Source: Variovorax ginsengisoli
Lineage (GTDB): Bacteria; Pseudomonadota; Gammaproteobacteria; Burkholderiales; Burkholderiaceae_C
Direction of reading: 5' to 3'
Length of the DNA stretch: 64,000 nucleotides
Assembly: GCF_006438845.1 (NCBI RefSeq)
Contig: NZ_RCZJ01000001.1
Span: forward strand, 372,001 to 436,000
Below are positions 24,119 through 32,538 of the stretch, one piece after another. The notes beneath the pieces are model-generated. The model did not search any database, was not told the origin of the DNA, and saw only the letters and a list, made by a program, of their open reading frames with translations. Numbering within the stretch: the first letter of the stretch is position 1; each line of letters begins with the position of its first letter. The position numbers and the translations under genes were made by a program.

Positions 24119-24739
24119 TCAGTGCGAGAGATGCAAGCCGCATTCGCGGTTGTCTTCGCCCTTGGTCGGGTCCACGTAGTCGAAGTTGTTGGGCAGGCCG
24201 TGCTTCTCGCAGTATTCGTAGAGGTCTTTCGACGACCAGTGCAGCAGCGGGGCGACCTTGATCAGGCCGTCGGGGTTGATGCTGACCGGGTCCATCTGCG
24301 CACGCACGGCGGTGTCGGTGGCGCGCAGCGCGGTGAACCACACCTTCGGCGCCGTCTCGCGCAAGGCGCGGGCGAAGGGCTCCAGCTTCACCTCTTCGGT
24401 GAAGGCGGCGTGCCGCGGGTCGTCGAGCGCCGGCGTGGGGCCATCGACCGCTTCGCGATGCGCGCGCGAACGGCGCGGCAGGTAGATGTGCAGGTCCAGC
24501 CCGAGCTGCTTCGTCACTTCGTCGGCGAAGCGGTAGGTGGCCTCGGTGTTGTAGCCGTTGTCCATCCAGACCACCGGCACGTCGCGCTTCGCACGCGTGA
24601 CCATGTGCAGGATCACGGCCTCGAAGGGGCGGAAGTTGGTCGTGATGATCGCGGGCTGACCGAGGCCGATGGCCCAGTCGACCAGGCCGCTGGCGTTGCG
24701 GCCCAGTTCGGTGTTGACGTGTGCGAGGTCGATGCGCAT
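24119..24739 (-). CDS. cysH: Short CysH-type (phospho)adenylylsulfate reductase
   Basis: 206 residues, shorter than the ~240 of typical enzymes. Reduces activated sulfate to sulfite using thioredoxin. The fold is recognisable by WMDNGYNTEATYRF and by the catalytic Cys200 in ECGLH near the end. The Cys pairs that hold the 4Fe-4S cluster of APS reductases are absent (only one other Cys, in YEYCEKHG), and no cysC is in view to make PAPS, so the substrate is unclear. First gene of the cysH-cysD-cysN operon; a conserved promoter block lies upstream (24796-24853). Confidence 0.88.
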   Translation of the reverse strand: MRIDLAHVNTELGRNASGLVDWAIGLGQPAIITTNFRPFEAVILHMVTRAKRDVPVVWMDNGYNTEATYRFADEVTKQLGLDLHIYLPRRSRAHREAVDGPTPALDDPRHAAFTEEVKLEPFARALRETAPKVWFTALRATDTAVRAQMDPVSINPDGLIKVAPLLHWSSKDLYEYCEKHGLPNNFDYVDPTKGEDNRECGLHLSH

Positions 24740-24795
24740 GGGGCGAAGTTTTCCGTAGAGAGCCCGAACTTTAGGGAGCCGCCTTATGGAAGCAA

Positions 24796-24853
24796 ACGAT
24801 CTTTTAGTTCGCGCTTTATGCGGATAAGCAAATGCACCAATGTTTATGCGGGG
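24796..24853 (-). promoter_or_regulatory. CysB-like promoter block of cysH operon
   Basis: 58-base block that matches the one upstream of cysI (28102-28159) without gaps, differing at about 9 positions. On the minus strand it contains GCTTATCCGCATAA, whose TTAT/ATAA arms are palindromic as in LysR-family sites. Ends 57 bases before the cysH ATG. CysB is the expected regulator; direct evidence is the duplication only. Confidence 0.7.
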
Positions 24854-24957
24854 TGCAGCGCATTTCCAGGGTCTGGTTGAATAAGGCCGCGACCTGCAGG
24901 CGTCACGCTAAGCTGTCTTGCGCCGCAACGGCGAAACGTCAATCAAGGAAGCTCTGC

Positions 24958-25773
24958 ATGGCCAACCGTTCCTACCTCTACAGCCTCGGCAACCGGCCGA
25001 CGTCGTACGAAGACCGATCCGAAAAAATTTCCGGCCTCTCGGAGTGGGCATACGACGTGCCGTTCATGTATCGGCTTCTCATGTCGGTCGATCCGCAGTT
25101 GTGCGCGTCGCTCGTGGCCGACGGTCTGGGCGACGAGGAAGAGGGGCAAAAGACGCGCCTCTACGCCATCAGCAGCCCTTTCGCCCCGGGCCTGGAACGG
25201 GTCAGGCGTTTCGCTGACATCGTCAAGCTGCTCGCATCCACGCCACCACCCGCAACGGCGACGGCTCCACAAGCCATTGCGCCGGCTTCTTTGCTGGCGC
25301 GTTTCAAGGAGATGTTCGCGCCAGCATCGCCAGCCGCGGAACCCTCCGTGGAGGCGTCTCCCGAGATCCGTCACTTGCCGGGCTGGCTGGACGAAACGGT
25401 TGCCTTCCTGGAGGCACATCGCGACGATTTCCTGCTGCTCGAAACCGTCGAGCTCGACACGATGTCGGAAGGCGAAGAAGACGCCTTGCGCGAGTGCGTC
25501 GAGAGCGAAATCGAACGCTGCCGCGGTGTCGGTGCCGCCTTCGAGGCATTGCCGGCCGAGATCCACGAGGCTGCGCGCGTGCTTCGGAGCGCGGCCGTCG
25601 ACGAAGCCCCGCCGCCGCTGGACGCGTTCTTCGGGCTGCGCTTCGACGACGAGTGCGACAGCACCAAAACCGGCGACACCGATTGCCCGCTCGGGCTCAC
25701 GAACTGGTCCGACGTCCTGTATTTCGGTCTGTTCAACCGAGCGGAATTCGAAGCCGACCGGGCTGCAGGCTGA
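24958..25773 (+). CDS. Hypothetical protein (DUF7822-like)
   Basis: 271 residues from the ATG at 24958 (AAGGA site 8 bases upstream). It begins MANRSYLYSLGNRP, a start shared by a family of uncharacterised proteins sometimes listed as DUF7822. The middle has a Pro/Ala linker (STPPPATATAPQA), the rest is acidic. It splits the sulfate-assimilation genes: cysH reads away on one side and DUF934 comes towards it on the other. Cytosolic, no signal peptide or membrane segment. Function unknown. Confidence 0.75.
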   Translation: MANRSYLYSLGNRPTSYEDRSEKISGLSEWAYDVPFMYRLLMSVDPQLCASLVADGLGDEEEGQKTRLYAISSPFAPGLERVRRFADIVKLLASTPPPATATAPQAIAPASLLARFKEMFAPASPAAEPSVEASPEIRHLPGWLDETVAFLEAHRDDFLLLETVELDTMSEGEEDALRECVESEIERCRGVGAAFEALPAEIHEAARVLRSAAVDEAPPPLDAFFGLRFDDECDSTKTGDTDCPLGLTNWSDVLYFGLFNRAEFEADRAAG

Positions 25774-25791
25774 GCCCCGCAGCCGTCGGAC

Positions 25792-26187
25792 TCAGCGATT
25801 GGCCGCGAAATGCGGCTCGGCCTGCACCGCGTCGCCCTGGTAGAAGTCGGCAAAGCGGTCGAACTGACGCTGGGCGGCCGAGGCGTCCACGCCTTCGCGC
25901 AGAACGGCGCTGCTGAAACCCATTCGCTGCATCTGCACCAACTGATCGATCAGCACGTCGCCGGTGGCGCGGATATCGCCTTGAAAGCCCATGCGCCGGC
26001 GCAGCAGGAAGGCCTGGCTGTACGCGCGGCCATCGGTGAACTTGGGAAAGTGCAGGTCGATGCGCTCGATGTCCTGCAGACACACCTCGATGGCGAGCGG
26101 ATCGGCATCGTTGGCGAGTTGCAGCACTTTGGGGCTGCCGTCGTCGACATGGTCTTCGGCGGCGATGAGTTGCAAGGTCTTGTTCAT
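25792..26187 (-). CDS. DUF934 protein, sulfite-reductase associated
   Basis: 131 residues from the ATG at 26187 with GGAGG upstream. DUF934 proteins nearly always follow cysI in Burkholderiales and pseudomonads, and this one follows cysI by 55 bases. Recognisable text: IERIDLHFPKFTDGRAYSQA, LRRRMGFQGDIRATGDVL. It may help assembly or activity of sulfite reductase; the biochemical role is not established. Confidence 0.88.
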   Translation of the reverse strand: MNKTLQLIAAEDHVDDGSPKVLQLANDADPLAIEVCLQDIERIDLHFPKFTDGRAYSQAFLLRRRMGFQGDIRATGDVLIDQLVQMQRMGFSSAVLREGVDASAAQRQFDRFADFYQGDAVQAEPHFAANR

Positions 26188-26242
26188 TTGGAAACCTCCG
26201 CGCGACGCGCAGCGGTAGTCGCGCTGGGAGCGGCCCAGCGGC

Positions 26243-28024
26243 TCATGCCGCCACCTCTTCCGCCTTGAAGCGGGCACCGTTGGCCGCGGCCTTGAACGGG
26301 TCGGCTCCGACACGGCGCAGCGTGTCGATGAACGTCTCACCCGCGTTGCGCGTGTCGCGGTAGGTCGTGAGCACGGCCTCGATCACCTCGGGCACCTCGG
26401 CGCCGGTGAACGACGGGCCGACGGCCTTGCCGGCCAACGGTGCACCGCTGAGGTCGGAGCCGTCGGAGCCGCCGAGCGACACCTGGTACCACTCCTTGCC
26501 GTCCTTGTCGACGCCCAGGATGCCGATGTGGCCGCTGTGGTGGTGGCCGCAGCTGTTGATGCAGCCGCTGATGTGCAGGTCGATCTCGCCCAGGTCGTCG
26601 AGTTCGTCGAGGTCCTGGTAGCGCTCGGTGATGGCTTCGGCGATCGGGATCGAACGCGCATTGGCCAGGTCGCAGAAGTCGCCGCCGGGGCAGGCGATCA
26701 TGTCGGTCAGCAGGCGCACGTTGGCGCTTGCGAAGCCAGCCTCGCTGGCCGCCAGCCACAGCGCGTGCAGGTCTTCGGCGTGCACCCAAGGCAGCAGCAG
26801 GTTCTGGTCGTGCGTCACGCGCGCCTCGCCGGCGCTGAAGCGCTCGGCCAGGCGCGCGGCGGTGTCGAGCTGGTCCGCCGTCGCATCGCCGGGCGCCTGC
26901 TTCAGCCGCTTGAACGACAGCGTGACAGCGCGCAGCGCGGGGTTCTGGTGCGGTGCCACGTTGCGGGCCAGCCAGCGCGCGAACATCACGTCGTCGGCGG
27001 CATGCTTCTGCAACTCGGCGTCGGTTTTCTCGGTGCTCAGCAGCACGCGGGTGGCGAGCGTCGGCGGCACGAAGGACGCGGAAACGCGGTCGAACTCGGC
27101 CTGCGTGATGGTGTGCGGCGCGCCGTCGTGCTCGACGATCTGCTTGTATTCGGCCTCGACGTCGTCGATGTAGCGCTGGCCTTCGGCCTTCACCAGAATC
27201 TTGATGCGCGCCTTGTAGATGTTGTCGCGACGGCCGTAGCGGTTGTAGACCCGCACCACGGCTTCCAGGTAATTCATGATCTGGTTCCATGGCAGGAACT
27301 CGCGCAGCACGGTGCCGATGATCGGCGTGCGGCCCATGCCGCCGCCGACCTGCACGCGAAAGCCTAGTTCGCCGGCTTCGTTCTTGATCAGGTGCAGCCC
27401 GACGTCATGCCAGCCGGTGGCGGCGCGGTCTTCGGCGGCACCGGTGATCGCGATCTTGAACTTGCGTGGCAGGAACGCGAACTCGGGGTGCAGCGTGCTC
27501 CACTGCCGCATGATTTCAGCGAAGGGACGCGGGTCGGCGATCTCGTCGTGCGCGACGCCGGCGCGCTCGTCGCTGGTGATGTTGCGGATGCAGTTGCCGC
27601 TGGTCTGGATGCCGTGCATGTCGACCGTGGCCAGCAGGTCCATCACGTCGGCGCTCTTCGAGAGCGGAATCCAGTTGAACTGGACGTTCTGGCGCGTCGT
27701 GAAGTGGCCGTAGTGGGTCGGCATGTGCCTGGTGCCCAGCAGGCCCTGCTTCTCGGTGGCTCGGCGGTAGACCTCGGCCTCCGGCTCGTCGTATTCCCGG
27801 GCGATGCGAGCGAGCACGCGCAACTGGCGGCTCGACAGCTCGCCGTAGGGCACGGCCACGCGCAGCATGGGCGCATAGCGCTGCACATACCAGCCGTTCT
27901 GCAGCCGCAGCGGCTTGAATTCGTCTTCGGCGAGCGCGCCGGCTTGCCAGCGTTCGAGCTGGTCGCGAAACTGCGCCGCGCGCTGGCGCACGAACTGGCG
28001 GTCGAAATCTGTGTATTGGTACAT
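26243..28024 (-). CDS. cysI: Sulfite reductase hemoprotein (nitrite/sulfite reductase)
   Basis: 593 residues from the ATG at 28024. Six-electron reduction of sulfite to sulfide using sirohaem and a 4Fe-4S cluster. Cluster ligands are visible as CPGGDFC and GCINSCGHH in the last third; the two half-repeats of the ferredoxin-type enzyme are present. There is no CysJ flavoprotein nearby, so electrons probably come from ferredoxin (fdxA and its reductase lie ~5 kb away). Preceded by the same promoter block as cysH. Confidence 0.93.
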   Translation of the reverse strand: MYQYTDFDRQFVRQRAAQFRDQLERWQAGALAEDEFKPLRLQNGWYVQRYAPMLRVAVPYGELSSRQLRVLARIAREYDEPEAEVYRRATEKQGLLGTRHMPTHYGHFTTRQNVQFNWIPLSKSADVMDLLATVDMHGIQTSGNCIRNITSDERAGVAHDEIADPRPFAEIMRQWSTLHPEFAFLPRKFKIAITGAAEDRAATGWHDVGLHLIKNEAGELGFRVQVGGGMGRTPIIGTVLREFLPWNQIMNYLEAVVRVYNRYGRRDNIYKARIKILVKAEGQRYIDDVEAEYKQIVEHDGAPHTITQAEFDRVSASFVPPTLATRVLLSTEKTDAELQKHAADDVMFARWLARNVAPHQNPALRAVTLSFKRLKQAPGDATADQLDTAARLAERFSAGEARVTHDQNLLLPWVHAEDLHALWLAASEAGFASANVRLLTDMIACPGGDFCDLANARSIPIAEAITERYQDLDELDDLGEIDLHISGCINSCGHHHSGHIGILGVDKDGKEWYQVSLGGSDGSDLSGAPLAGKAVGPSFTGAEVPEVIEAVLTTYRDTRNAGETFIDTLRRVGADPFKAAANGARFKAEEVAA

Positions 28025-28101
28025 CGTGTGTGGGTCTTGAAGCACGGTGCGTCCGGCACCGCCCTGAGGCGTCGACTTTAGAAGTCGCGCTCAGGAAAAC
28101 C

Positions 28102-28159
28102 AACGATTTTTTGGTTCGCGCATTATGCGGATAAGCATATTCACCAGTGCGCATGCGGG
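28102..28159 (-). promoter_or_regulatory. CysB-like promoter block of cysI operon
   Basis: Near-identical to the block before cysH (about 49 of 58 positions). Contains GCTTATCCGCATAA on the minus strand and ends 77 bases before the cysI ATG. Indicates that both sulfur operons share one regulator. Confidence 0.7.
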
Positions 28160-28247
28160 TTGCCGGACGATTTCCGATGGTTTCCGGATAAGGCGTCCAG
28201 GCGTCAAGGTCGTCGCCGAGGAGCGCCGACGATCGGCGACGGTGCTG

Positions 28248-29003
28248 TCAACGGCACATCGCGTAGCCGCCGGTCTCCAAGTGGAAATGATCGCGATGTA
28301 CCGCGTTGTAGTCCGGCCCGAGAACGCCATTGAAATAGCGGCAAGCGCCACGGTAAGCGTCATGCAGCAGCAAGGTCGCGGGGGCGGCTTCTCCGGAGGC
28401 GGGCAGGCTCCAGCGGTGAACCACGGCGATGCGTTGACCATCGGCAAGCACCAATGCGGTGATGTCGAGCGCATCGGCTGTCGCGTGCCGGCTGCGCGAT
28501 GCGCCCGGCACCGCACCGTCGCCGCGGTTGATGTTGCGGCAGGCGTAGCTGCCCACGTGGTCGACTGCCACCACCCGTTGCCCCACGCGCTGTGCGGCCG
28601 CCGGCTGCAGCGCATGCCGCTCCCACATGTAGAACGACAACGCCATCGGGCAGCTCAGCGTGACAGGCGCGCCCAAACGCACCGCGGCCTGACGCAGACG
28701 CACCGCATTGCTGAAGCCGCAGCCCTCGGCGGTGACGCGATCGGGTACGGCGTCGTACTGCATGCCCGTCTGTGCCAGCGCCGCGCTGCACCGCACCGGG
28801 TCGGTGCGGGCGCGCGAGAGTTTGAAGTCCGTGAACCAATCTGGAGCCGCCGCCACATCGAGCGGCGCCCAAGGGTTGTAGCGCTCGGGCACGGTCAGCG
28901 CGCCGGTGTACACCGCGTAGGCCGCAGCGGCCATCGCGGCAAGCACCGCCACGCCGAACCGTCGGCCGTGTCGATGCCCCTTGTCGGCGGCCGGCGCGCC
29001 CAC
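28248..29003 (-). CDS. Extensin-like C-terminal domain protein
   Basis: 251 residues from a GTG at 29003, one base after the transglutaminase stop. An N-terminal membrane anchor (GVAVLAAMAAAAYAVYTGAL) puts the rest in the periplasm. The extensin-like domain has four to six Cys and the His/Asp sets SRHATADALDI and RDHFHLE, similar to zinc sites of LAS-type peptidases. Such proteins are thought to act on cell-wall material. Coupled with the transglutaminase-like gene before it. Confidence 0.85.
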   Translation of the reverse strand: MGAPAADKGHRHGRRFGVAVLAAMAAAAYAVYTGALTVPERYNPWAPLDVAAAPDWFTDFKLSRARTDPVRCSAALAQTGMQYDAVPDRVTAEGCGFSNAVRLRQAAVRLGAPVTLSCPMALSFYMWERHALQPAAAQRVGQRVVAVDHVGSYACRNINRGDGAVPGASRSRHATADALDITALVLADGQRIAVVHRWSLPASGEAAPATLLLHDAYRGACRYFNGVLGPDYNAVHRDHFHLETGGYAMCR

Positions 29004-29004
29004 C

Positions 29005-29901
29005 TCAGCCAGCGTGCCGCTTCACCTGCACGCTGGCTTCCAGTCCGACGTACGCATCGGCTTCGCCGAACCAACTGCCCGAAACGGGCGCAGCGAACGC
29101 CGGGTCGCGTGCCACGCCGACGCGAATGAGCTGGTTGCCGCCCAGCAGGTTGTTGGTCGGGTCGTAGGCCACCCAGCCCGCGCCGGGCAGGTAGGCCTGC
29201 AGCCAGGCGTGGGTGGCGCCGGCGCCGGTCATCGCGCCATCGGTGCCCAACGCGTTGATGTCGAGCGCGGTGTCGTAGAGATAGCCCGAGACGAAGCGCG
29301 TGGCCACGCCGAGTCGCCGCATGGCTTCCATCATCAGCAGCGCGTAGTCGCGGCAGCTGCCGCTGCCCAGCTTCAGCGTCTGCAGCGGCGTCTGCGTGCC
29401 TTCTTCGTCGCGCGTCTCGTAGCGAAAGCTCTGGTTGATGTGCTGGTTCATGCGCTCCATCAGGTCGCGCGTGCCGGTCGGGCCGTCGTGCCGGAAGAAC
29501 TGGTGGGCCCAGGCGATCAGCTTGCCATCGGGGTCGTCGTGGTGCGGCCGCAGGTAGTGTTCCAGGTCGAGCCGGTCTTGCAGCGAGTAGGCGAAGGGCA
29601 GGAACTCGGCCGAGGGCGAGAGCAGCGACAGGTCTTGCGTGACGTCGGCGCGTTCGATGGTGAACGACGCGGTCAGGCGCAGCTCGAGCGACGGCTTGAT
29701 CGGCTGCACCAGCGCCACCGAGTTGGAGTGCGGGTCCTGGATCATCCGCACGATGGCTTCGGGGCTCACCTGCAGGTCCGTCGCCAGCACCCGCAGGTCG
29801 TGGCTGTCGCGCGGGCGGAACATCACGCGGTGCTCGCCGAAGGTGACCGGCTTGCTGTAGCGGTAGACGGTGGTGTGGGTGATGTCGTAGCGGATGGGCA
29901 T
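29005..29901 (-). CDS. Transglutaminase-like protein
   Basis: 298 residues from the ATG at 29901; a longer open frame to 31131 is antisense read-through of other genes. The N-terminal ~130-residue beta domain (YDITHTTVYRYSKPVTFGEH) precedes the papain-like core with Cys in GSGSCRDYALLM, His in THAWLQAYLP and Asp in YDPTNN. No signal peptide, so cytosolic. Family members are often predicted proteases or amidases, not true crosslinkers. Substrate unknown. Confidence 0.88.
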   Translation of the reverse strand: MPIRYDITHTTVYRYSKPVTFGEHRVMFRPRDSHDLRVLATDLQVSPEAIVRMIQDPHSNSVALVQPIKPSLELRLTASFTIERADVTQDLSLLSPSAEFLPFAYSLQDRLDLEHYLRPHHDDPDGKLIAWAHQFFRHDGPTGTRDLMERMNQHINQSFRYETRDEEGTQTPLQTLKLGSGSCRDYALLMMEAMRRLGVATRFVSGYLYDTALDINALGTDGAMTGAGATHAWLQAYLPGAGWVAYDPTNNLLGGNQLIRVGVARDPAFAAPVSGSWFGEADAYVGLEASVQVKRHAG

Positions 29902-29930
29902 GAGGCATTTTGCGCGCGCCCGGGCTACGT

Positions 29931-30007
29931 GCACTGCGTATCGCTTAGCCAACCGCTGCCGGGGGCGACTCCTGCGGCCGGCTAAGCCGGTTCGGTGGCG
30001 TCTCTTG
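29931..30007 (+). repeat. Dispersed intergenic repeat, copy A
   Basis: About 77 bases matching copy B at 48422-48501: TCGCTT.GCCAACC, then GGGGGCGAC.CCTGC, then AAGCCGGTTC. Contains short GC hairpins. Lies between divergent genes. A REP-like family scattered in the host chromosome is the likely nature. Confidence 0.6.
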
Positions 30008-30037
30008 GCAATCACCAGGTCGGTTAACCCTTTCGCT

Positions 30038-30065
30038 TGATCCACTCCGCCGTTTCGTGCGTACA
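30038..30065 (+). promoter_or_regulatory. ECF sigma (RpoE/ChrR type) promoter 1
   Basis: TGATCC (30038-30043), 16 bases, CGTACA (30060-30065); the ATG is 47 bases downstream. One of four such sites in the lipid cluster, best match to the -35 known for RpoE-ChrR promoters. Confidence 0.7.
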
Positions 30066-30111
30066 GGGTGTGAAGGCACCCCGTCGCGGTGCCGCGGACG
30101 AGGACACGCGC

Positions 30112-31155
30112 ATGTCGCAAGCCACTGAAGTCGCCATTCGTTCGGTCGAGCGCGGGCTGGTGCCCGACCGGCTGATACGCATCGGCATCCGCCGCCTGCT
30201 CAGGGAGCGGCTCGACGAACTGCACGACGGCGACGCCGCCGCAGTGGCGGCGCTCACGCAGGCGTTCGTGCACGACATGCGCGCCGCCTCGCTCGCGCCC
30301 TTGCCGGAAAAGGCGAACGAGCAGCACTACGAGGTGCCCGCAGCCTTTTTTGGGGCGGTGCTCGGTACGCACCGCAAGTACAGCAGTTGCCATTGGCCGG
30401 ACGGCGTCGACACGCTCGCGCAAGCGGAGGCCTCTTCGTTGGCGGCGACTTGCGAGCGGGCAGGGCTCGCCGACGGGCAGGAGGTGCTCGAGCTCGGTTG
30501 CGGATGGGGCTCGCTCACGCTGTGGATGGCCGAGCGCTATCCGGGCAGCCGCATCACGGCGCTGTCCAACTCGCATTCGCAGCGCGCCTACATCGAGGCC
30601 GAGGCCGCCCGGCGCGGGCTGTCGAACGTGCGTGTGCTGACGCGCGACATCAACGTGTTCGACACCGACGAGCGCTTCCACCGCGTGGTGTCCGTCGAAA
30701 TGTTCGAGCACCTGCGCAACTGGCCGCAAGCCTTCGCCAACGTGGCGCGCTGGTTGCGTCCGGACGGTCGCTTCTTCATGCATGTCTTTGCGCACCGCGG
30801 CGCGCCGTACCCCTTTGTCGAGCGCGACGCCAGCGACTGGATGAGCCGCTACTTCTTCTCCGGCGGCATGATGCCCAGCGATGACCTGGCGCTGCGCTGC
30901 CAGGACGATCTGCGGGTGCTGGCGCAATGGCGCTGGGATGGCACGCATTACCAGCGCACGGCCGAGGCCTGGCTGCGCAACATGGACGAGCGCCGCACCA
31001 CCCTCATGCCGCTCTTCCATGACACCTACGGCGCCGATGCCGACGCATGGTGGGTGCGTTGGCGGCTGTTCTTTATGTCCGTGGCCGAGCTTTTCGGCTA
31101 CGACGCGGGCCAGCGCTGGTGGGTCAGCCATTACCTGTTCGAGCGTCGGGCATGA
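30112..31155 (+). CDS. CFA-synthase-family SAM methyltransferase
   Basis: 347 residues from the ATG at 30112 (GAGGA site). SAM motif VLELGCGWGSLTLWMAERYPG near residue 125, then VSVEMFEHLRNW and YFFSGGMMPS. It resembles cyclopropane-fatty-acid synthases but lacks the N-terminal domain of the longer enzyme at 37363, and some catalytic parts differ, so another lipid methylation is possible. First gene of a four-gene overlapping operon behind an ECF-type promoter. Confidence 0.85.
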   Translation: MSQATEVAIRSVERGLVPDRLIRIGIRRLLRERLDELHDGDAAAVAALTQAFVHDMRAASLAPLPEKANEQHYEVPAAFFGAVLGTHRKYSSCHWPDGVDTLAQAEASSLAATCERAGLADGQEVLELGCGWGSLTLWMAERYPGSRITALSNSHSQRAYIEAEAARRGLSNVRVLTRDINVFDTDERFHRVVSVEMFEHLRNWPQAFANVARWLRPDGRFFMHVFAHRGAPYPFVERDASDWMSRYFFSGGMMPSDDLALRCQDDLRVLAQWRWDGTHYQRTAEAWLRNMDERRTTLMPLFHDTYGADADAWWVRWRLFFMSVAELFGYDAGQRWWVSHYLFERRA

Positions 31156-31742
31156 CCGTGCTGTCCCTTGTTCCTCCTGCCTTGGCTCCGTCGCACCTGC
31201 CCAGCCGTACGCGGTTGCTGGCCAACTTCGTGGTTTCCCAGCTGGCGTGGTTTGCGGCGGTGCTGGGTGCTGCGCACCAGCGGCCGGTGGTGGGCACGCT
31301 GTGCGTGGTGGTGGCCATCGGTTGGCATCTTTCTGTCTCGGTGCGGCCGGCGCGAGAAGCGAGGCTGGTGCTGGTGGCCTGCCTGCTCGGCTTTGCAGTC
31401 GAAACGGCGATGGTTCGCCTGGGCCATGTGGCCTACCCCTCGGGCCAGCTCGGCGCGCAATTTGCTCCGTACTGGATGGTGGCGCTGTGGGGTCTGCTGG
31501 CGATTGCTTTGAACGTCACGATGCGCTGGCTTCGGCCGCATCTGTGGCTGGCAGCAGCCCTGGGTGCGGTGGTCGGCCCGGCGGCGTTTGCGTCGGGTGT
31601 TCGGCTCGGAGGCGCGGAGTTCGTGCACGAGGTTCCGGCACTGCTCACGTTGGCGCTGGTCTGGGGTGTGCTGCTGCCGCTGCTGATGCGCCTGTCGGTG
31701 TACTTCGACGGCGTCAGCCCTGATCGGGTGACGCATGGCTGA
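31152..31742 (+). CDS. DUF2878 membrane protein
   Basis: 196 residues, start overlapping the previous stop (ATGA). Five or six hydrophobic segments (VVSQLAWFAAVLGAAH, LVLVACLLGFAVETAMV, YWMVALWGLLAIALNV and others) and the DUF2878 style. Inner membrane. In many proteobacteria this family accompanies CFA-type methyltransferases and the RpoE/ChrR system, as here. Function unknown. Confidence 0.8.
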   Translation: MTVLSLVPPALAPSHLPSRTRLLANFVVSQLAWFAAVLGAAHQRPVVGTLCVVVAIGWHLSVSVRPAREARLVLVACLLGFAVETAMVRLGHVAYPSGQLGAQFAPYWMVALWGLLAIALNVTMRWLRPHLWLAAALGAVVGPAAFASGVRLGGAEFVHEVPALLTLALVWGVLLPLLMRLSVYFDGVSPDRVTHG

Positions 31743-32538
31743 GCCGATGTCGATGGTGTCCGTGGCGCTCGTCGGCCTGGCGCTGACCGCCGTGCTGGCC
31801 GCGGCGACCTGGTTGGCGAGCCTGGCGCGGGACGACGTGAGCCTGGTCGACCGCGTCTGGTCGCTTCTCATTGTCGGCGCGGGCTGGATTTACGTCGCAC
31901 TCCTGCCGGCGGTGGGTGCGCGGGGACTGTGGATGCTGGCGCTGGCCAGCGTCTGGGCGTTGCGCCTGAGCCTCTTCATCACCTGGCGCAACTGGGGTCA
32001 CGGCGAGGAGCGGCGCTACCGCGAAATCCGCGAGCGCAACCAGCCGGGCTTCCGCTTCAAGAGCCTGTACCTGGTGTTCGCGCTGCAGGCGGTGCTGGCC
32101 TGGGTGGTGTCGGCGCCGTTCCTGGTCGGCGCTGCGGCGCCGCGCGGGCTCAACGTCGTCGACGCGATCGGCATCGCGATCGCCGCCTTCGGCATCGTGT
32201 TCGAGGCGGTCGGTGACGCGCAGATGGCCCGCTTCAAGGCCGACCCCGCCCACAAGGGACAGGTGATGGACCGTGGGTTGTGGCGCTACACCCGTCATCC
32301 CAACTACTTCGGCGAGACCTGCGTCTGGTGGGGGCTATGGCTGATGGCGCTCGCGGGCGCCGGGTGGGGCGGTGCGTGGAGCGTGGTTTCGCCGCTGTTG
32401 ATGACGGTGCTGCTGCTGAAGGTGTCGGGTGTGAGCCTTCTGGAGAAAGACATTGCCGAGCGGCGCCCGGCCTACCGCGACTACATCGCGCGCACCCGTG
32501 CCTTCGTCCCCGGTCCGGTGCGCCGAAAGGCGGAGTGA
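31735..32538 (+). CDS. DUF1295 / steroid 5-alpha-reductase-like membrane protein
   Basis: 267 residues, overlapping the gene before by 8 bases. About six membrane segments. The C-terminal box GLWRYTRHPNYFGETCVWWG is the hallmark of the DUF1295 family, related to steroid reductases and isoprenylcysteine methyltransferases. It may reduce or modify a lipid in the inner membrane. Part of the operon at 30112-33188. Confidence 0.88.
   Translation: MAEPMSMVSVALVGLALTAVLAAATWLASLARDDVSLVDRVWSLLIVGAGWIYVALLPAVGARGLWMLALASVWALRLSLFITWRNWGHGEERRYREIRERNQPGFRFKSLYLVFALQAVLAWVVSAPFLVGAAAPRGLNVVDAIGIAIAAFGIVFEAVGDAQMARFKADPAHKGQVMDRGLWRYTRHPNYFGETCVWWGLWLMALAGAGWGGAWSVVSPLLMTVLLLKVSGVSLLEKDIAERRPAYRDYIARTRAFVPGPVRRKAE

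Noticed and set aside
29902..31131. Long N-terminal extension of the transglutaminase
   Set aside because: The extension is antisense to the methyltransferase; the ATG at 29901 starts with the family's usual N-terminus.
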